DNA of 64,000 bases, taken from contig OW804094.1 in the NCBI GenBank assembly GCA_942159475.1, forward strand, positions 15,125,708 to 15,189,707. Direction: 5' to 3'. The first letter of the stretch is position 1, and each line of letters begins with the position of its first letter. The notes beneath the pieces are model-generated. The model saw only the letters and a list, made by a program, of their open reading frames with translations. It had not been told where the DNA came from and ran no database searches. Shown here one piece after another: positions 21,335-61,534 of this stretch. The stretch comes from Sthenelais limicola (Eukaryota > Annelida > Polychaeta > Phyllodocida > Sigalionidae). Made by a program: the position numbers and the translations under genes.

Positions 21335-21854
21335 TACAAGAGAAAGTCCTCATCACCTGCTCTCCTCCACTTCCCCCCAACCCCCTCCCTCCCTCCTCCT
21401 CTCACACCCCTCTCCCAGTTGTCCTGAGCTTGCCGTACCAATTGTCAACTCGAACAAATTGCGAGGAAAAAGGGGGAAAAGAAAACCACCTATGACACTT
21501 AGCAAATGTGGGCATTTATGAATTATTCGACAAAGAGGAAAAAGAACGTTAACATTCATCGTACGATGTCTTAGTTTACAGCCTATTGTATTACACTATA
21601 GTCATCATGTTTCTGAGGAACAGATTTTATCCTTCATTAGTGAGAATATCACCATGTTGAATTGTAAAATCGAGACGCACTCCGGTTCATAACCATTGCC
21701 ATCATGTCAAAAGGAAATTAAAGCTCCCTGACGATCCAACTTGCTAACTTAGTCCATGGACCCATTAGGACTGTTAATCCTTTATTAGTTCTCCCTAAAG
21801 TGGTGACGGTACCGCTTGTTAGTCGTTTCCTCATCCCCATTTGTTTGTTCTGGC

Positions 21855-21860
21855 AATAAA
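21855..21860 (+). terminator. Candidate polyadenylation signal of FKBP1A
   Basis: AATAAA 521 bp after the stop codon; it is the first canonical hexamer on the plus strand in the presumed 3' UTR that I noticed. Confidence 0.45.
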
Positions 21861-23651
21861 AGCTATATCTAAAATAAATACGTATATATTTGAGAAAAAA
21901 AAAGTCCAGCTTTTCTGACCCACCGGCTGGCCCGGACAATTCCTTCATACTTTAATTAAAAGCTATGAAAGTGCCATTGGTATTGAAAGTTTATGTGGAA
22001 GACTTATTTAAGCCCATACCTCCATTGTTTAAGTGATATATGCTTGGAATGTTTCATCTAGCTCGACTAAAAGAACATCATAAAAAGACACTACTGCTGT
22101 TTAGATCTTGGTACTCGGTTCGGTCTTTAACACAAAACTGGGAGCAGTGTTTAAAAGTCATTAAATCCAATCATCGTGTTCTCATTCTTGCACCCTAGTC
22201 CTTAAATTATGATTGTCCCTTTCAATGCGAATTCAGATCGACGTAACCATTTGTTAATGTTTCCCAAACGTACGGTGTTTCAGACAACTGGATCCAACGT
22301 TTTCACCAGTAGATAGTTATGCATTCATACCTGGTCCATGTATTAATGCTCGCCAAATAATAGCTGTATACCGCATGCTGTTGACCTATCAAGGTTTCGT
22401 TTTATGAGGCCTTACAAATACGAACCATGCTAAATAATGACTTTTGAGAAATATGTGCTTAAAAGAGCAAGAGAAATGGATATAAAGGCTACGCAGGTAG
22501 TATCAAGAGCCCACTTGCCATGCTTTTGCTGTACGGTGTGTGGGGTAGATTTCTCCTGTCCGTTCTCTTTTAACCTGTACCAACAATGGAAAGAGCAAGT
22601 TAAAAAATAATTTGCGTACAGAGTCCGCTTTAACGACACTTGCAAAGTCCTGGAGCTTGACCGTAGCAAATTCGAAGCGTTGAAAAGGTTTATTTTAGAT
22701 GCTGGTGATTTGTTTCTAACATCCAACGGTTTGGCCCAGAATTTCACATTAAACACCCAGTAATATATAAACCTGTTGCCTTGTGGATGTGATTTAGGTG
22801 TATTTCTTGTCAATGTCAGTCCTATGTTCTGGGGATTGAACCCATGGAAAGTTCCCTGAATATGTCTGGTGGTGATGGAAAATCCTATCACACCACTCGA
22901 TTCCAATGCTTTAGGCACAGGGATCTTGGTTGTGTAAAACGTCATCAATATGTGTATAGTATCAGAACTGTTGTAGCCTCTCAGGGTATAAGTAAAACAC
23001 TTCAAAGGGATGATCAACGCGTTCATGCACGTTTTCTTTTAAACATCATTTTACCTATGCAGATACAACCGTCTCGTCATGTCCGCACCGCTCCTATAAT
23101 AATACAATCTGCTTGTTGTCTATCCGAGACGTGTTGGCTGAAGAGCGGCTGAAGGGAAATGTTGGTTTTGGAGTCTCCCCTGCCCCGTGTAGTGTCCAAA
23201 TAAACTCATTGGAAATCTGACTTGTCATTGTTTCAGTTTCTAGTCCATCGCCTGAACCACTCAACCGATCTGACCGTAAATATTTAAAGGGCACTTGCCA
23301 TTAAGTACACAGTTTCGCTCAATCTGAACTCTGGTTTAGAACTTTTACTTAACCTGAACCTTTTTTCAATTTCCTTGCAGACTTGCAACTTTTTTCTGAT
23401 TTCAACGATTTAAGTGGAACATAGTGTACTTGGGTTTTATTCGGGAAAGTTGGTTTAAATCTCCATGGACTTTTTGGTAATTAATATCCCGCGGTCAGTA
23501 ATTTTCAATCTGAGCCCTGTAAAAGCGTAAACGTTGCCCAAGCCCACGAGCTAGTAATAGGTATGCTCGAATATAGGAATAATTTCTAGTTGTCAATACT
23601 GGAAAACTGAGCGAAACTAATTTTGAGTTTGCATGACCTACAATAATTTAA

Positions 23652-23940
23652 TACCGTATTTCACCGATAGAAAGCCGGGTCCCAAATAAATGCCTGCCCC
23701 GAAAAAGTGCCGGGTCATTTAATGTCATGAAATAAATGAACACCGCGTCTCACCTCTTACACCCCTCAAAGCATATATATCATGGTTATATTGCCCCTGT
23801 TGTGGAAAGCGGCAACAAAATAAATTTGATAAATCTCACTGTTACAGCATGGTATTCATTAACATAAAACAATAAGCGCCGGGGGTAAGAGTGGCCTGAA
23901 AAAAATAAGCGCCCGGGCGTTCTATCGGTGAAATACGGTA
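23652..23940 (+). mobile_element. MITE family TACCGTATTTCACCG, copy 1
   Basis: 289 bp bounded by TACCGTATTTCACCGATAG and its perfect complement CTATCGGTGAAATACGGTA. Ends in TA, as expected for Tc1/mariner-derived elements. Inverted relative to 24706-25020. Confidence 0.92.
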
Positions 23941-24705
23941 TGTTTATGGTAGCTATGAAAATAAACTTAGATGACCCTTAAAGCTCCATTCCCAGCTAAT
24001 TTCTATACAAATCTCAGTTTTCACTTGTTAAGCTAACTAGTACACTGCCCCACCTTATCCCAATCGTTAAGGTTTCTTTCTTAAGGTTGGAGTTTAATAT
24101 TTGAGAAGAAATACTCGTCCTCCCGTACTGGTGGTCACCAGTGTGACCTCCTTAGTCAACAGTGTGACCTCCTTAGCCTTGTTCCATACAGATAGTCGTT
24201 GATGGGGGAAATTCGTTGGCAGACAGAGAGAAACATGTGGCTTGATGTGGCACAGAGGCGCCACATGTGACCATTCAGTGCATCTACAGAACTGTGATGA
24301 TGGCTTCTATATATACCCCTGTGTGTTCCCGATCGTAAAAACACAGAATTTAGACATTAATTTTACTTTTCATTGAAACAGAGATAGATAATATTGAGTT
24401 TGGGAACTAATATGAATGTAATTCCAGAAGAACCACTCGATCTTAAATCCTGGGAATGCAGCTTTAACATCTGTAAAATGCACTCGAAACGGCAATCATA
24501 TTACTACATAAAGTCTGGGAGCATGTCCCCAATTAAATATAGTGGCTCGCACTCCCTATGCTCTTAGACCTTGCAAGAATTCTGACATATCGGAAATCTT
24601 TGATTTTAACAAGCGAAATGTCTGAATTATTCCATTCAAATGAAGAGCTCTTGTGTATTTTATACTTTTTGGGGGTCTGCTAACCACTGTATAATATTTT
24701 GTCAG

Positions 24706-25020
24706 TACCGTATTTCACCGATAGAACGCCTGGGCGTTTATTTTTTCAGACCAGTCTTACCCCCGGCGCTTTTTCGGGCAGGCAAATACAGGGCAGGCGT
24801 TTATTGTTTTATATTAATGAATACCCATGCTGTAACAGTGAGATGTCCCTTCTTAGCAGCTTATTAAGCTTAATCTCCTTTTATCAGGGTAACAACAGGA
24901 AGAAATGGAATCAAATTATCGGGCCCCGGCGTTTATTTATTTCATGACGTTAAATGACCCGGCGCTTTTGGGGGGCAGGCGTTTATTTGGGACCCGGTGT
25001 TCTATCGGTGAAATACGGTA
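24706..25020 (-). mobile_element. MITE family TACCGTATTTCACCG, copy 2
   Basis: 315 bp with the same perfect 19-bp terminal inverted repeats as 23652-23940. The interior (runs such as GGGCAGGCGTTTAT) is in the opposite order. Confidence 0.92.
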
Positions 25021-26213
25021 AATATTTGGGCTAATTAGTGATTTTTATGCTGGCAAGGAATGAAAAGTCTGGAACAGATTTTGGCAGTTTTTTCTTTATT
25101 GTTTTAATTGCAACAACCTCCAACGAATTCGTCATCAGAGCATAATTATATATTTAACATTTACAATGAAATGTGATTTTAATGAATAAAATCAATACAC
25201 CATAATAGATCCTACCCTCATATTAGACAACAAAAACTCGATCGCTTGAAAGATATCAAGTTCTGAAAAACCGTTTCTATGGGAAGGTAGCGCACTTATT
25301 ATTCAGAAATAAATTTTCGAAACAAAATACATAATTAAATTAATGAACTAAAGATTCGAGGTGTCTGCCCGATGAAATATAGTGAGAAACAGAAGGGTGC
25401 TTATTTTCTACTGGGCAATGCCGTACATAGAAAAGAGGTAATAGAATTTTCTTTTTTCCCCTCTCCTTTTGGAGATTGATCAGAACTTTTTCCATCGAGA
25501 TCTCAGAATATTTTCAGATATGATGCTACATCGCATACGGTACTCTTAAAACTAACTCCAGGCGTTTGGTTTTATGCTAAAACATTTGATTATTTTTTCT
25601 AATCTAACCCACACGCTATTGATGATTTTATTGATACGCATTGGATGTGGCGGTGATGATATATCATCATGATTGTGCACACAATGCGTATTCAATGCTA
25701 GGCGAAAAGGAACAAGAAGCGCCGGGACAACCCCGAAATTTAACTGTATGTGACTTTAAAATGACCCCTTTTAAATAGATTTAATTGCATACATAATATA
25801 ATAAAACAATAAACAAAATGTCTAGCATGACACCTTAATTGTGCGAGCAGGGAGGAAAATATTGCGAGAATGGGTTTAAACACAGGCCGCAACGTTTGGA
25901 GTGGTCACAAATAGTAACTTTTAGAGTGGTCACAAATATAGGCCATCGGGAAGTTTTATTTCTGGAATGTATGAACATTGTTCTATTGAAATGCGTCTAA
26001 CAATTACAGAGATCATTTAAATGTAAAAACAAAAATAGAAATTCAAATGCTACAAGTTAGGGATCTTGTCCGATCAGAGAATTCTGACATACGCTTCTCC
26101 AAATGCGGAGAAGGCAACCTAAATGCATTCCCTTTCAGCAAACCCTTAAAGTAGTTCTACCCATCAGCTAACTGTACACAAGTCATGGCCACCAATTTGT
26201 AGCATGAGCAGAC

Positions 26214-26459
26214 GTATATGGGTCAGATTTTCAGAAAATGTACAATTCGCCTTCACCAATCCTCTCAAATAACCCACATTTAGTTAAAAGATGAGCTTCA
26301 AAATGCAGTTTAACATAACAGAACTGATACCTTAAATCAATGCGATACCAAATATACTCAGATATACCCAGTATTCTTCATTTTCCAGCCTAATTTAGGA
26401 GAATTTCCTAAATGTGTAGTGCTGCCAATTGTATATTTTCTGAAAATCTGACCCATATG
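26214..26459 (+). mobile_element. MITE family GGGTCAG, copy 3
   Basis: 246 bp with ends ATATGGGTCAGATTTTCAG and CTGAAAATCTGACCCATAT. It abuts directly the AATGAGTCA-type element at 26461. Confidence 0.9.
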
Positions 26460-26460
26460 T

Positions 26461-26839
26461 GTTACAGGAAAATGAGTCACAAGTAGCAAAAAATGGATTT
26501 TGAGATATTGTTATATTTGAACAGATGAGATCAAGCCGATTCCAATGATAGTAAACAGTAGGTCATCTTCTAAGTATTTCTATATTTTAAGTTTGATATT
26601 TTTATCTTTGAAAAAAATTGTGTGGACATGCGTGGACATTTACTAGTAAAGTAACTAAATATACTCTATAGGATGACCTAGAAATGCATCAATATCTTTA
26701 ATACAAGGTCTTGAAATTTGGTACACGTATTTATAAGACGTAGAGAGCTAAATATCCCAAAAATTCCCGCAAAGAAATCTTGTGAATAAAACACTTTGAA
26801 ATAACAATTTTGCGACTCATTTCTCAGGAACACATCACA
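26461..26839 (+). mobile_element. Palindromic MITE family CAGGAAAATGAGTCA, copy 1
   Basis: Starts TTACAGGAAAATGAGTCACA and ends TTTGCGACTCATTTCTCAGG, an imperfect inverted pair. The interior is shared, inverted, with 28399-28797. Confidence 0.8.
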
Positions 26840-26916
26840 TATCACTACTTCCACATAGGCCCTTAACATTCTGACAACATTTTGAAAACAACATTAATTT
26901 GTATTACATGTGATAG

Positions 26917-27190
26917 GTCTCAGGAAAACGAGTCACAAGTGACGTCGCAAAAAGAGGATTTTGAGATATTATTGTAATTGAAAATATGAGATGAAACTGA
27001 TTCCAATGATGGTAAACATTAAGGACATCTAAGAAGTGTTTCTATATTTTATGTTTGATATTCGTATGTTATCTAATGTACAATCTTGAATTTGAGATGA
27101 GAACATTGCGATAAGGAGATCCCATAAATAAATCACTTTGTAAAATAACATTTTTGCGACTTGTGACTCATTTTCCTGAAAAACAACACA
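26917..27190 (+). mobile_element. Palindromic MITE family CAGGAAAATGAGTCA, copy 2
   Basis: Starts CTCAGGAAAACGAGTCACAA and ends TTGTGACTCATTTTCCTG. Shorter interior than copy 1. Confidence 0.8.
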
Positions 27191-27685
27191 TTTTAAACTG
27201 AAACACATCACATTTTAAACTGACATTATATCACATATTACAAACAAGGTTGAGGAATGAGGTACACAAAATATTTATATCACTTTCATATCGCATATGG
27301 AGATGAGATTACTCTGAACAGGTTAAGAAATATCGCATCCATCGTATCATGTCGCAAGCCATATCGCACCAGTGGAGTCCCAGCATAAATTTCTGCTCAA
27401 GCGAAGAGGGTGATATTACAGTGATTACATAATATCAATATTTACATTCAAGTAAACACTGAATTAATTTACGGCATTTGGCAATGGAAGATATGAATAA
27501 CATTTTATTACACCCCTGTGCTGCAGTGGCCTATACCTTCAGCATTGTATGTCACACTTGGTCAAGGTGGTGCATAACATGTAAATTATGTCACCCTTGG
27601 CGCATACAACAAGTAGGTCCACTAAAAACTGAAATTACTTATTTTATTTTCATTTATTTATATTTTTTATTCACTAATGGGGTGT

Positions 27686-27837
27686 AATAGATATGGAACA
27701 AAGCTCGGGGGAAGTCTGTACACTTGTTAGTGACCTCGGGAGTGCGGAAGATCTCGGGCTAACGCCCTCTAACTTCCCGCACTCCCTCGGTCAATAACAA
27801 GTGTACAGACTTCCCCCTTGCTATGTTCCATCTATGT
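27686..27837. mobile_element. Hairpin MITE, about 150 bp
   Basis: Long inverted repeat with arms TGGAACAAAGCTCGGGGGAA and, at the right, CCCCCTTGCTATGTTCCA, including GTCTGTACACTTGTTA and its complement. It can fold almost end to end. Confidence 0.85.
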
Positions 27838-28398
27838 AGTTGTTGAACGATCTGTTTCTAGCCCGCGAGGGAGTGCAGTAGGTGACTGTCTTGAGAAAAT
27901 CTATAGTAAAATGAGGGAGGTCTATGGTTAGCGACTATTCGCCTGAAAACTGTTTTTCGATAGCCAACATATATTCAGGAATTAGAAATGACAGAACTGG
28001 AAGGCTTTATTTTCAAATAACTTCTAATATATGTAACCTGGCTCACTGAAATATTTTAATATAAAATATGATAAGAGAGATTAAATGAGATAATCTAGTT
28101 ATGTTATGGCCCTCTAATAATACCTCCAAGATATAACCTTCAATGGAATGTCGCCGAAATGGTTACTACGGAGCAACTATAGAAGCTATATACGATGAAA
28201 TGATGGCACATAGACTATAGAGTTAACTAGTTATGATAACAGCATTATTCAAGATTATTGCTAATCTTCTACAACATAATTAGATCACTGATTTATCATT
28301 CCTCAAGTGTTGTTTCTCTATATCTCGCTCTACATAGCTCTACATCAGTTCCGACTTATGTCTCCAGATAGTTGGCAATAGCACGTTGACAAATATGA

Positions 28399-28797
28399 TG
28401 TGTTTCAGGAAAATGAGTCATGTCGCAAAATTTATATTTTTCAAAGTGTTTTTTCACAAGATCACATTATTGGAATGTTCTAATTTTCGGGGGGGTTATC
28501 ACCTATAGCTATATCAATTGATGTATCAAATTTCAGGACAATGTATCTAATACATCCTTTCGTTTTAAAGGTCATCATATGGAGTGTATTTAGTTACTTT
28601 ACTGTTTATTGACCCGTAGAAATATTGGAAACTTTTTTTTTCAAAAACGAAAATATCAAACTGAAAATATAGAAATACTTATCAGATCATTAGACAGTTT
28701 ACTATCATTGGAATCCGCTTGATCTCGTCTTTTCAAATATAATGCTATCTCAAAATCTATTTTTTGCGACTTATGACTCATTTTCCTGAGACACACC
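28399..28797 (-). mobile_element. Palindromic MITE family CAGGAAAATGAGTCA, copy 3 (inverted)
   Basis: Starts TGTTTCAGGAAAATGAGTCA and ends TGACTCATTTTCCTGAGACA. Read in reverse it follows the interior of 26461-26839, including GATTCCAATGATAGTAAAC. Confidence 0.82.
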
Positions 28798-29509
28798 ACA
28801 AATGTTCCACATAGTTGCGATGGAAGTGCTTACATCGCAATCTATCATGAGCATCGGGAATGCCTCTACATTGGCGACTTGCATCGCCGCACTGTCGGCG
28901 ATGCCCATGCAACATGCACCAAGAGTTACAAGTGTCGGGAGACCATCAATAACCATTGAGAGCCTCTACATATTTCTAAATATCAATCTATAATAACACG
29001 GAGGAAATTAAATGAATCTTAAAGACATCTCGGTTCCAAGACTGTGGCTGCTCTCACCTTGTTTCTGATGGAGGGAGTCCTTGATTATACCCCACTGTGT
29101 CATACCCCTAGATTTATTTCTTTAACCTTTCATATAAGACCTTGTTCTGATTCACGCTGCTCACAAGCACTCCCTCTCGCCGCCAGCACAGTGAGAACAG
29201 CTGTCTTGCCTACACATCCTAGAGTTCTATCTAGATATCGCAGCATCTGGTATACTACTGAAAACCAGACATATCTGGATTTACTAGATTGGTGTTATGT
29301 TAGCACCGCATTCCCTTAGTTCAAAGTTATCATTTACTGATATTATCCACTGTTTCACAGACTTGCAATGAATCAATCATTTATATACATGTATTTATTG
29401 TTGTATCTTGTTCAATGTATCTCTTAGGCCAAGGTTCATATTTACAATTGAAGTATATATTGTTGGTGCAGGTTTGACTAATAACCCTTTCCTTCACAAA
29501 CGATTTATT

Positions 29510-58035
<28,526 letters not shown>

Positions 58036-58884
58036 TGTGTAAAATTCTACATGATCATAATTCCAGTGCTTCAAACCATGCCCAGAAGGACTCTCAGAAA
58101 ACTCCCAACTGCGATCCTTTCGACAACTGATGATGGCATATCACTGAAGTCGTCGAAGCTTAACTAGCAGCATCTATGTCTCTTTATAGATTGATCCCAT
58201 AAAAAATATCCCAAGAACAAAATATCTCCCAAATTAAAGCAAAAATGGTACACCGTCTATGTTTTAAAATCACCCGTATTCCCTCCAAATTCTAAATGCC
58301 ATGAAAGAAATTTTCTTTAGAATAATTCGTGGTAAACTCGTGAACAAAATTATCAAAAATCCCCGGCAAGTATTTACAATCGAATCTATTTTCCACGTTT
58401 GTGTTTCCGGTATTATTTTGAAAGACATATCTATAAGGGTCAGCTAGAGGCAACAGGTGGCTACCCACATTTTCCATCTTCCATTTTATATTCTGTGTAT
58501 TGTTCATATGCCAGAAATGGAGTGCGCTTCATTATTAACCATGGGGGTATTGGTGATGGATGTTGTCATACAGTTAATATGAGTTAAAGAGTGGCAGGAG
58601 TGGATATAGGGGAGTGATTAAGGGGTTCCGACCCCCCCCCCCACTATCCTCAGCTGAATCAAGCGAACAAATAGATTGTATATTGTGAAAGGTGGGTCTC
58701 ACGGTTCTTCTAGAAAACAACTGTCTCAGACTTTTTCATATACAATTATCTATTTTAAAAGTTTTATTTCCCAAACATTTCACCGTTGTGATGCATTTCA
58801 GTCCGAGAAGAATATATACACAGTAACATTATGATTAGTCCATCGTGTGAATGCATGTTTCCGAATGGACTCCCCCCGACCCCC

Positions 58885-58926
<42 letters not shown>

Positions 58927-60660
58927 CTGGGAAGCAATCCCACTGGGAAGCAATACGCATGTGCACTTTGCACCTACCTAGAACTAACCAACCTCATTTT
59001 GCACTGTAATAAAGAAGATTTCCCATAACTGTGTCCCACAGAAACAAAATCTTATCAGGGGAATTCGTGAAGTTAAATTAATCTTTAAATTAAATTCCAC
59101 ATTTTTGGAATCACGGAGGCCATTGAGGAAGCTATCGCCACCAGTAAGCATTGCCTTGCTGAGACACGATACCCGCACTCTGCTGCATTTTCATTTATTA
59201 TAGCTAGTCATTAATACCAATCAGTATGCAGAGAGAACCAGTGGGATTCTCCGTTGAACCATATGTTCTTAGAATGTGGAGACAGAAGGTTCATTAATAA
59301 CTTCAATAATATTATTCATGCACACAAGATATCAGAGCAGCCGTGGAACAACAAGTAAGTGAAATATAAAATTATCTCAATAAACTATGATGTTCTTTTT
59401 TAATTGGTCTACATAACATATTGTGTTAAATGTTCTACATAACTTAACATCATACAATATAGTCTTTATTCGAAAACTAATTTAATGACATAAAATAAAT
59501 ATAGATATGAATGATATCTAGTTTGTCAGTTGTATGCTAGCACGATTTTTTTTGTTTCAAATGTATATATTTGTCTTCTTCAGATAACTATATATACAAA
59601 TAGAAAGGTAAATTTTAACTTCAACAATTCGTGGAAAAGTGATAAATTCATCTTTAAATAACCCTTTTCGAAAAAGGGTAGTAAATAGAGTTCATGTTAA
59701 AATAAATCAATAGTCGTTCTATGAAAATCATCAGGAAAATAACAGTCTACCGAGTCATACAGGCACTGAGTCAGGAGACACCTGGTGTATATTAACTACA
59801 ATCTAGCACACATTAAATATATACCGGTATACCATATAGTCGCTGGTGTAGTAGGACATGTATATGATTCTGGGGCCATATGAATAGGGAAATTGCTATC
59901 AAATACAATACGTAATGTGTCAACCGTGTGTGTGGTGTGTCTCTGAGTCAAGAGCGAATTAATGGTGGGAGGATAGACATGTACATGCAGAGATAAATAG
60001 ACAGATTATAAGATAAATATCATTTTTTGGTTACAGTATTTTTTTCAGGATATTCAATAAACAGTTACACGCTCACTTTAGAAAAGTGTGTTTCGTTGTG
60101 CCATGTTGCATATCTACGTAATAAAAAGAATTTGCATAGTATAGAAATTGTTGAAGTTACAGACTGTTGATATTCATGTATAGGCCTATAAATACGTCAT
60201 GATTAATAATGAAGACATATTAATAGTAATAATGAAATGAATGAATAGAAGATGAAGGATCCGTTCTATGTTAATAACTAACATTAACAAGTTGAAATTA
60301 TACCCTAGTCAACAAATGAATGTTTGTCATATTAAAGTTCACTCTTTATGCAGGCTACCAAAGCATATTTGTAATGTAATTTGTAATAAAATACACACAC
60401 AAAAGAAACTGAACTAGGCAGTGATTGAGTCATTTTCCATCTCAAAATTAAGATTTAATGTATTCACACCATGATTGTGTATTCTAGGTGTATCGAGTCA
60501 TTTTCCATCTCAAAATTAAAATGTATTCACTTGATCCGTGATTGTGGATTGATGTTCTAGGTTATTCATGAGCATTGTTCATGCAGCATATGGGTATATC
60601 AGGCTGAGCAGCTCTGTGAGCTGCCTGACCATGATCTTGTATTATTTAAGCATACTACTG
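58036..60660. other. Intergenic region upstream of CCDC149
   Basis: No supported genes. It should contain the CCDC149 promoter and 5' UTR, but I see no clear TATA box, CpG cluster or first-exon donor to place them. A CA microsatellite is at 58890-58922 and a two-copy direct repeat of TCATTTTCCATCTCAAAATT is at 60428-60540. Confidence 0.6.
58890..58922. repeat. (CA)n microsatellite
   Basis: About 16 uninterrupted CA dinucleotides. Confidence 0.97.
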
Positions 60661-61112
60661 TTAAGGTCCGATTCCACTGGATTGCTTATATATGTGCTCA
60701 TGGCTCGCTCTTGCTGCGCTTGTTTATAGTGCCCTTGTCATTCGCTCTTCATCCGCTAATATTTTTAGCGCAATACAAGGCGATTCTACTGTTGCGCTTG
60801 TTTCCTATATGAAATCAATGGTAAATACGTTTGTGCGCTCTTACTGCGCTCTTGGTCTGCTAGTTTAACAGGTAGAAAGAGCGCTGTGTAGTTGCGCTCA
60901 AATCAAACACGTCAGATATTAGCGCAACGTCCTGCGCTCTTCTAAAGAAGCGCACATAGCCACTTTTTAGAGCGTATAGAAAGCGCAATAACTGATTCTA
61001 TTAGACCGCTCTGGTTTCGCTCAAACTTCGCTTGTTATGCGCTCAAGACAATAAAAAAGAGTGGGCCATGAGCGGGCCAAAAGAGCGAACCAGTGGAAAC
61101 GCAGCCTTAGCC
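60661..61112. mobile_element. MITE with TTCCACTGG ends, internally GCGCTCTT-rich
   Basis: About 450 bp with TTAAGGTCCGATTCCACTGG at the left and CCAGTGGAAACGCAGCCTTA at the right. The interior repeatedly carries GCGCTCTT / AAGAGCGC words on both strands. It directly abuts the LTR at 61114. Confidence 0.75.
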
Positions 61113-61113
61113 T

Positions 61114-61208
61114 TGAAATAAACGGGACACAACTCCAGGATCCGCGTGTTGACTCTGACTTTATTGCGCATGCGCGCCGGTAGTGACGTAGTACACATAA
61201 ACATTACA
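61114..61208 (-). repeat. 3' LTR, 95 bp
   Basis: On the minus strand it begins TGTAATGTTTATG and ends CCCGTTTATTTCA (TG...CA). It carries AATAAA and the palindrome TGCGCATGCGC. The polypurine tract AAAAAAGAGGA precedes it. Its last 28 bp recur inside the RT region at 63827-63854, next to a primer-binding-like sequence, which confirms the LTR end. Confidence 0.8.
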
Positions 61209-61534
61209 TCCTCTTTTTTAACAAATTTTAGATGGATGTCAGGATGAGTATTTTCAATATAGCACCTGAATAATTTGCTGGTCAAATTATGTTGAACTCA
61301 AGTACAGATCATGGGCAGTTGAAATACATGTGAACATGGATTATACCTTTACATGAGATTCAGTTGACTTAGTGTATAGGACTAGACATTTATGCGAATT
61401 GCTAGCAATAAGTCTTTTAGCACCAGAACAGTAAAACACATGAGGTTCAGATCAAACGGTGTAGTATTGAGAAATAACATGATAGTATAAAGTTTGGTCA
61501 AGTATGCAGACACGTGGCGTATGTTTAGTTTAGT

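Larger units (their letters stand above)
21861..29400. other. Intergenic region between FKBP1A and CCDC149 (convergent 3' ends)
   Basis: No coding sequence is supported in about 7.5 kb. A 198-codon minus frame at 22430-23026 has no recognisable domain. The region contains two Tc1/mariner-like MITEs, one GGGTCAG MITE, three copies of an AATGAGTCA palindromic MITE and one hairpin MITE, listed separately. Confidence 0.7.

Noticed and set aside
22430..23026. 198-codon minus frame
   Set aside because: Longest orphan frame outside genes, but no recognisable motif, no repeats and no supporting splice or neighbour evidence; possible but unsupported.
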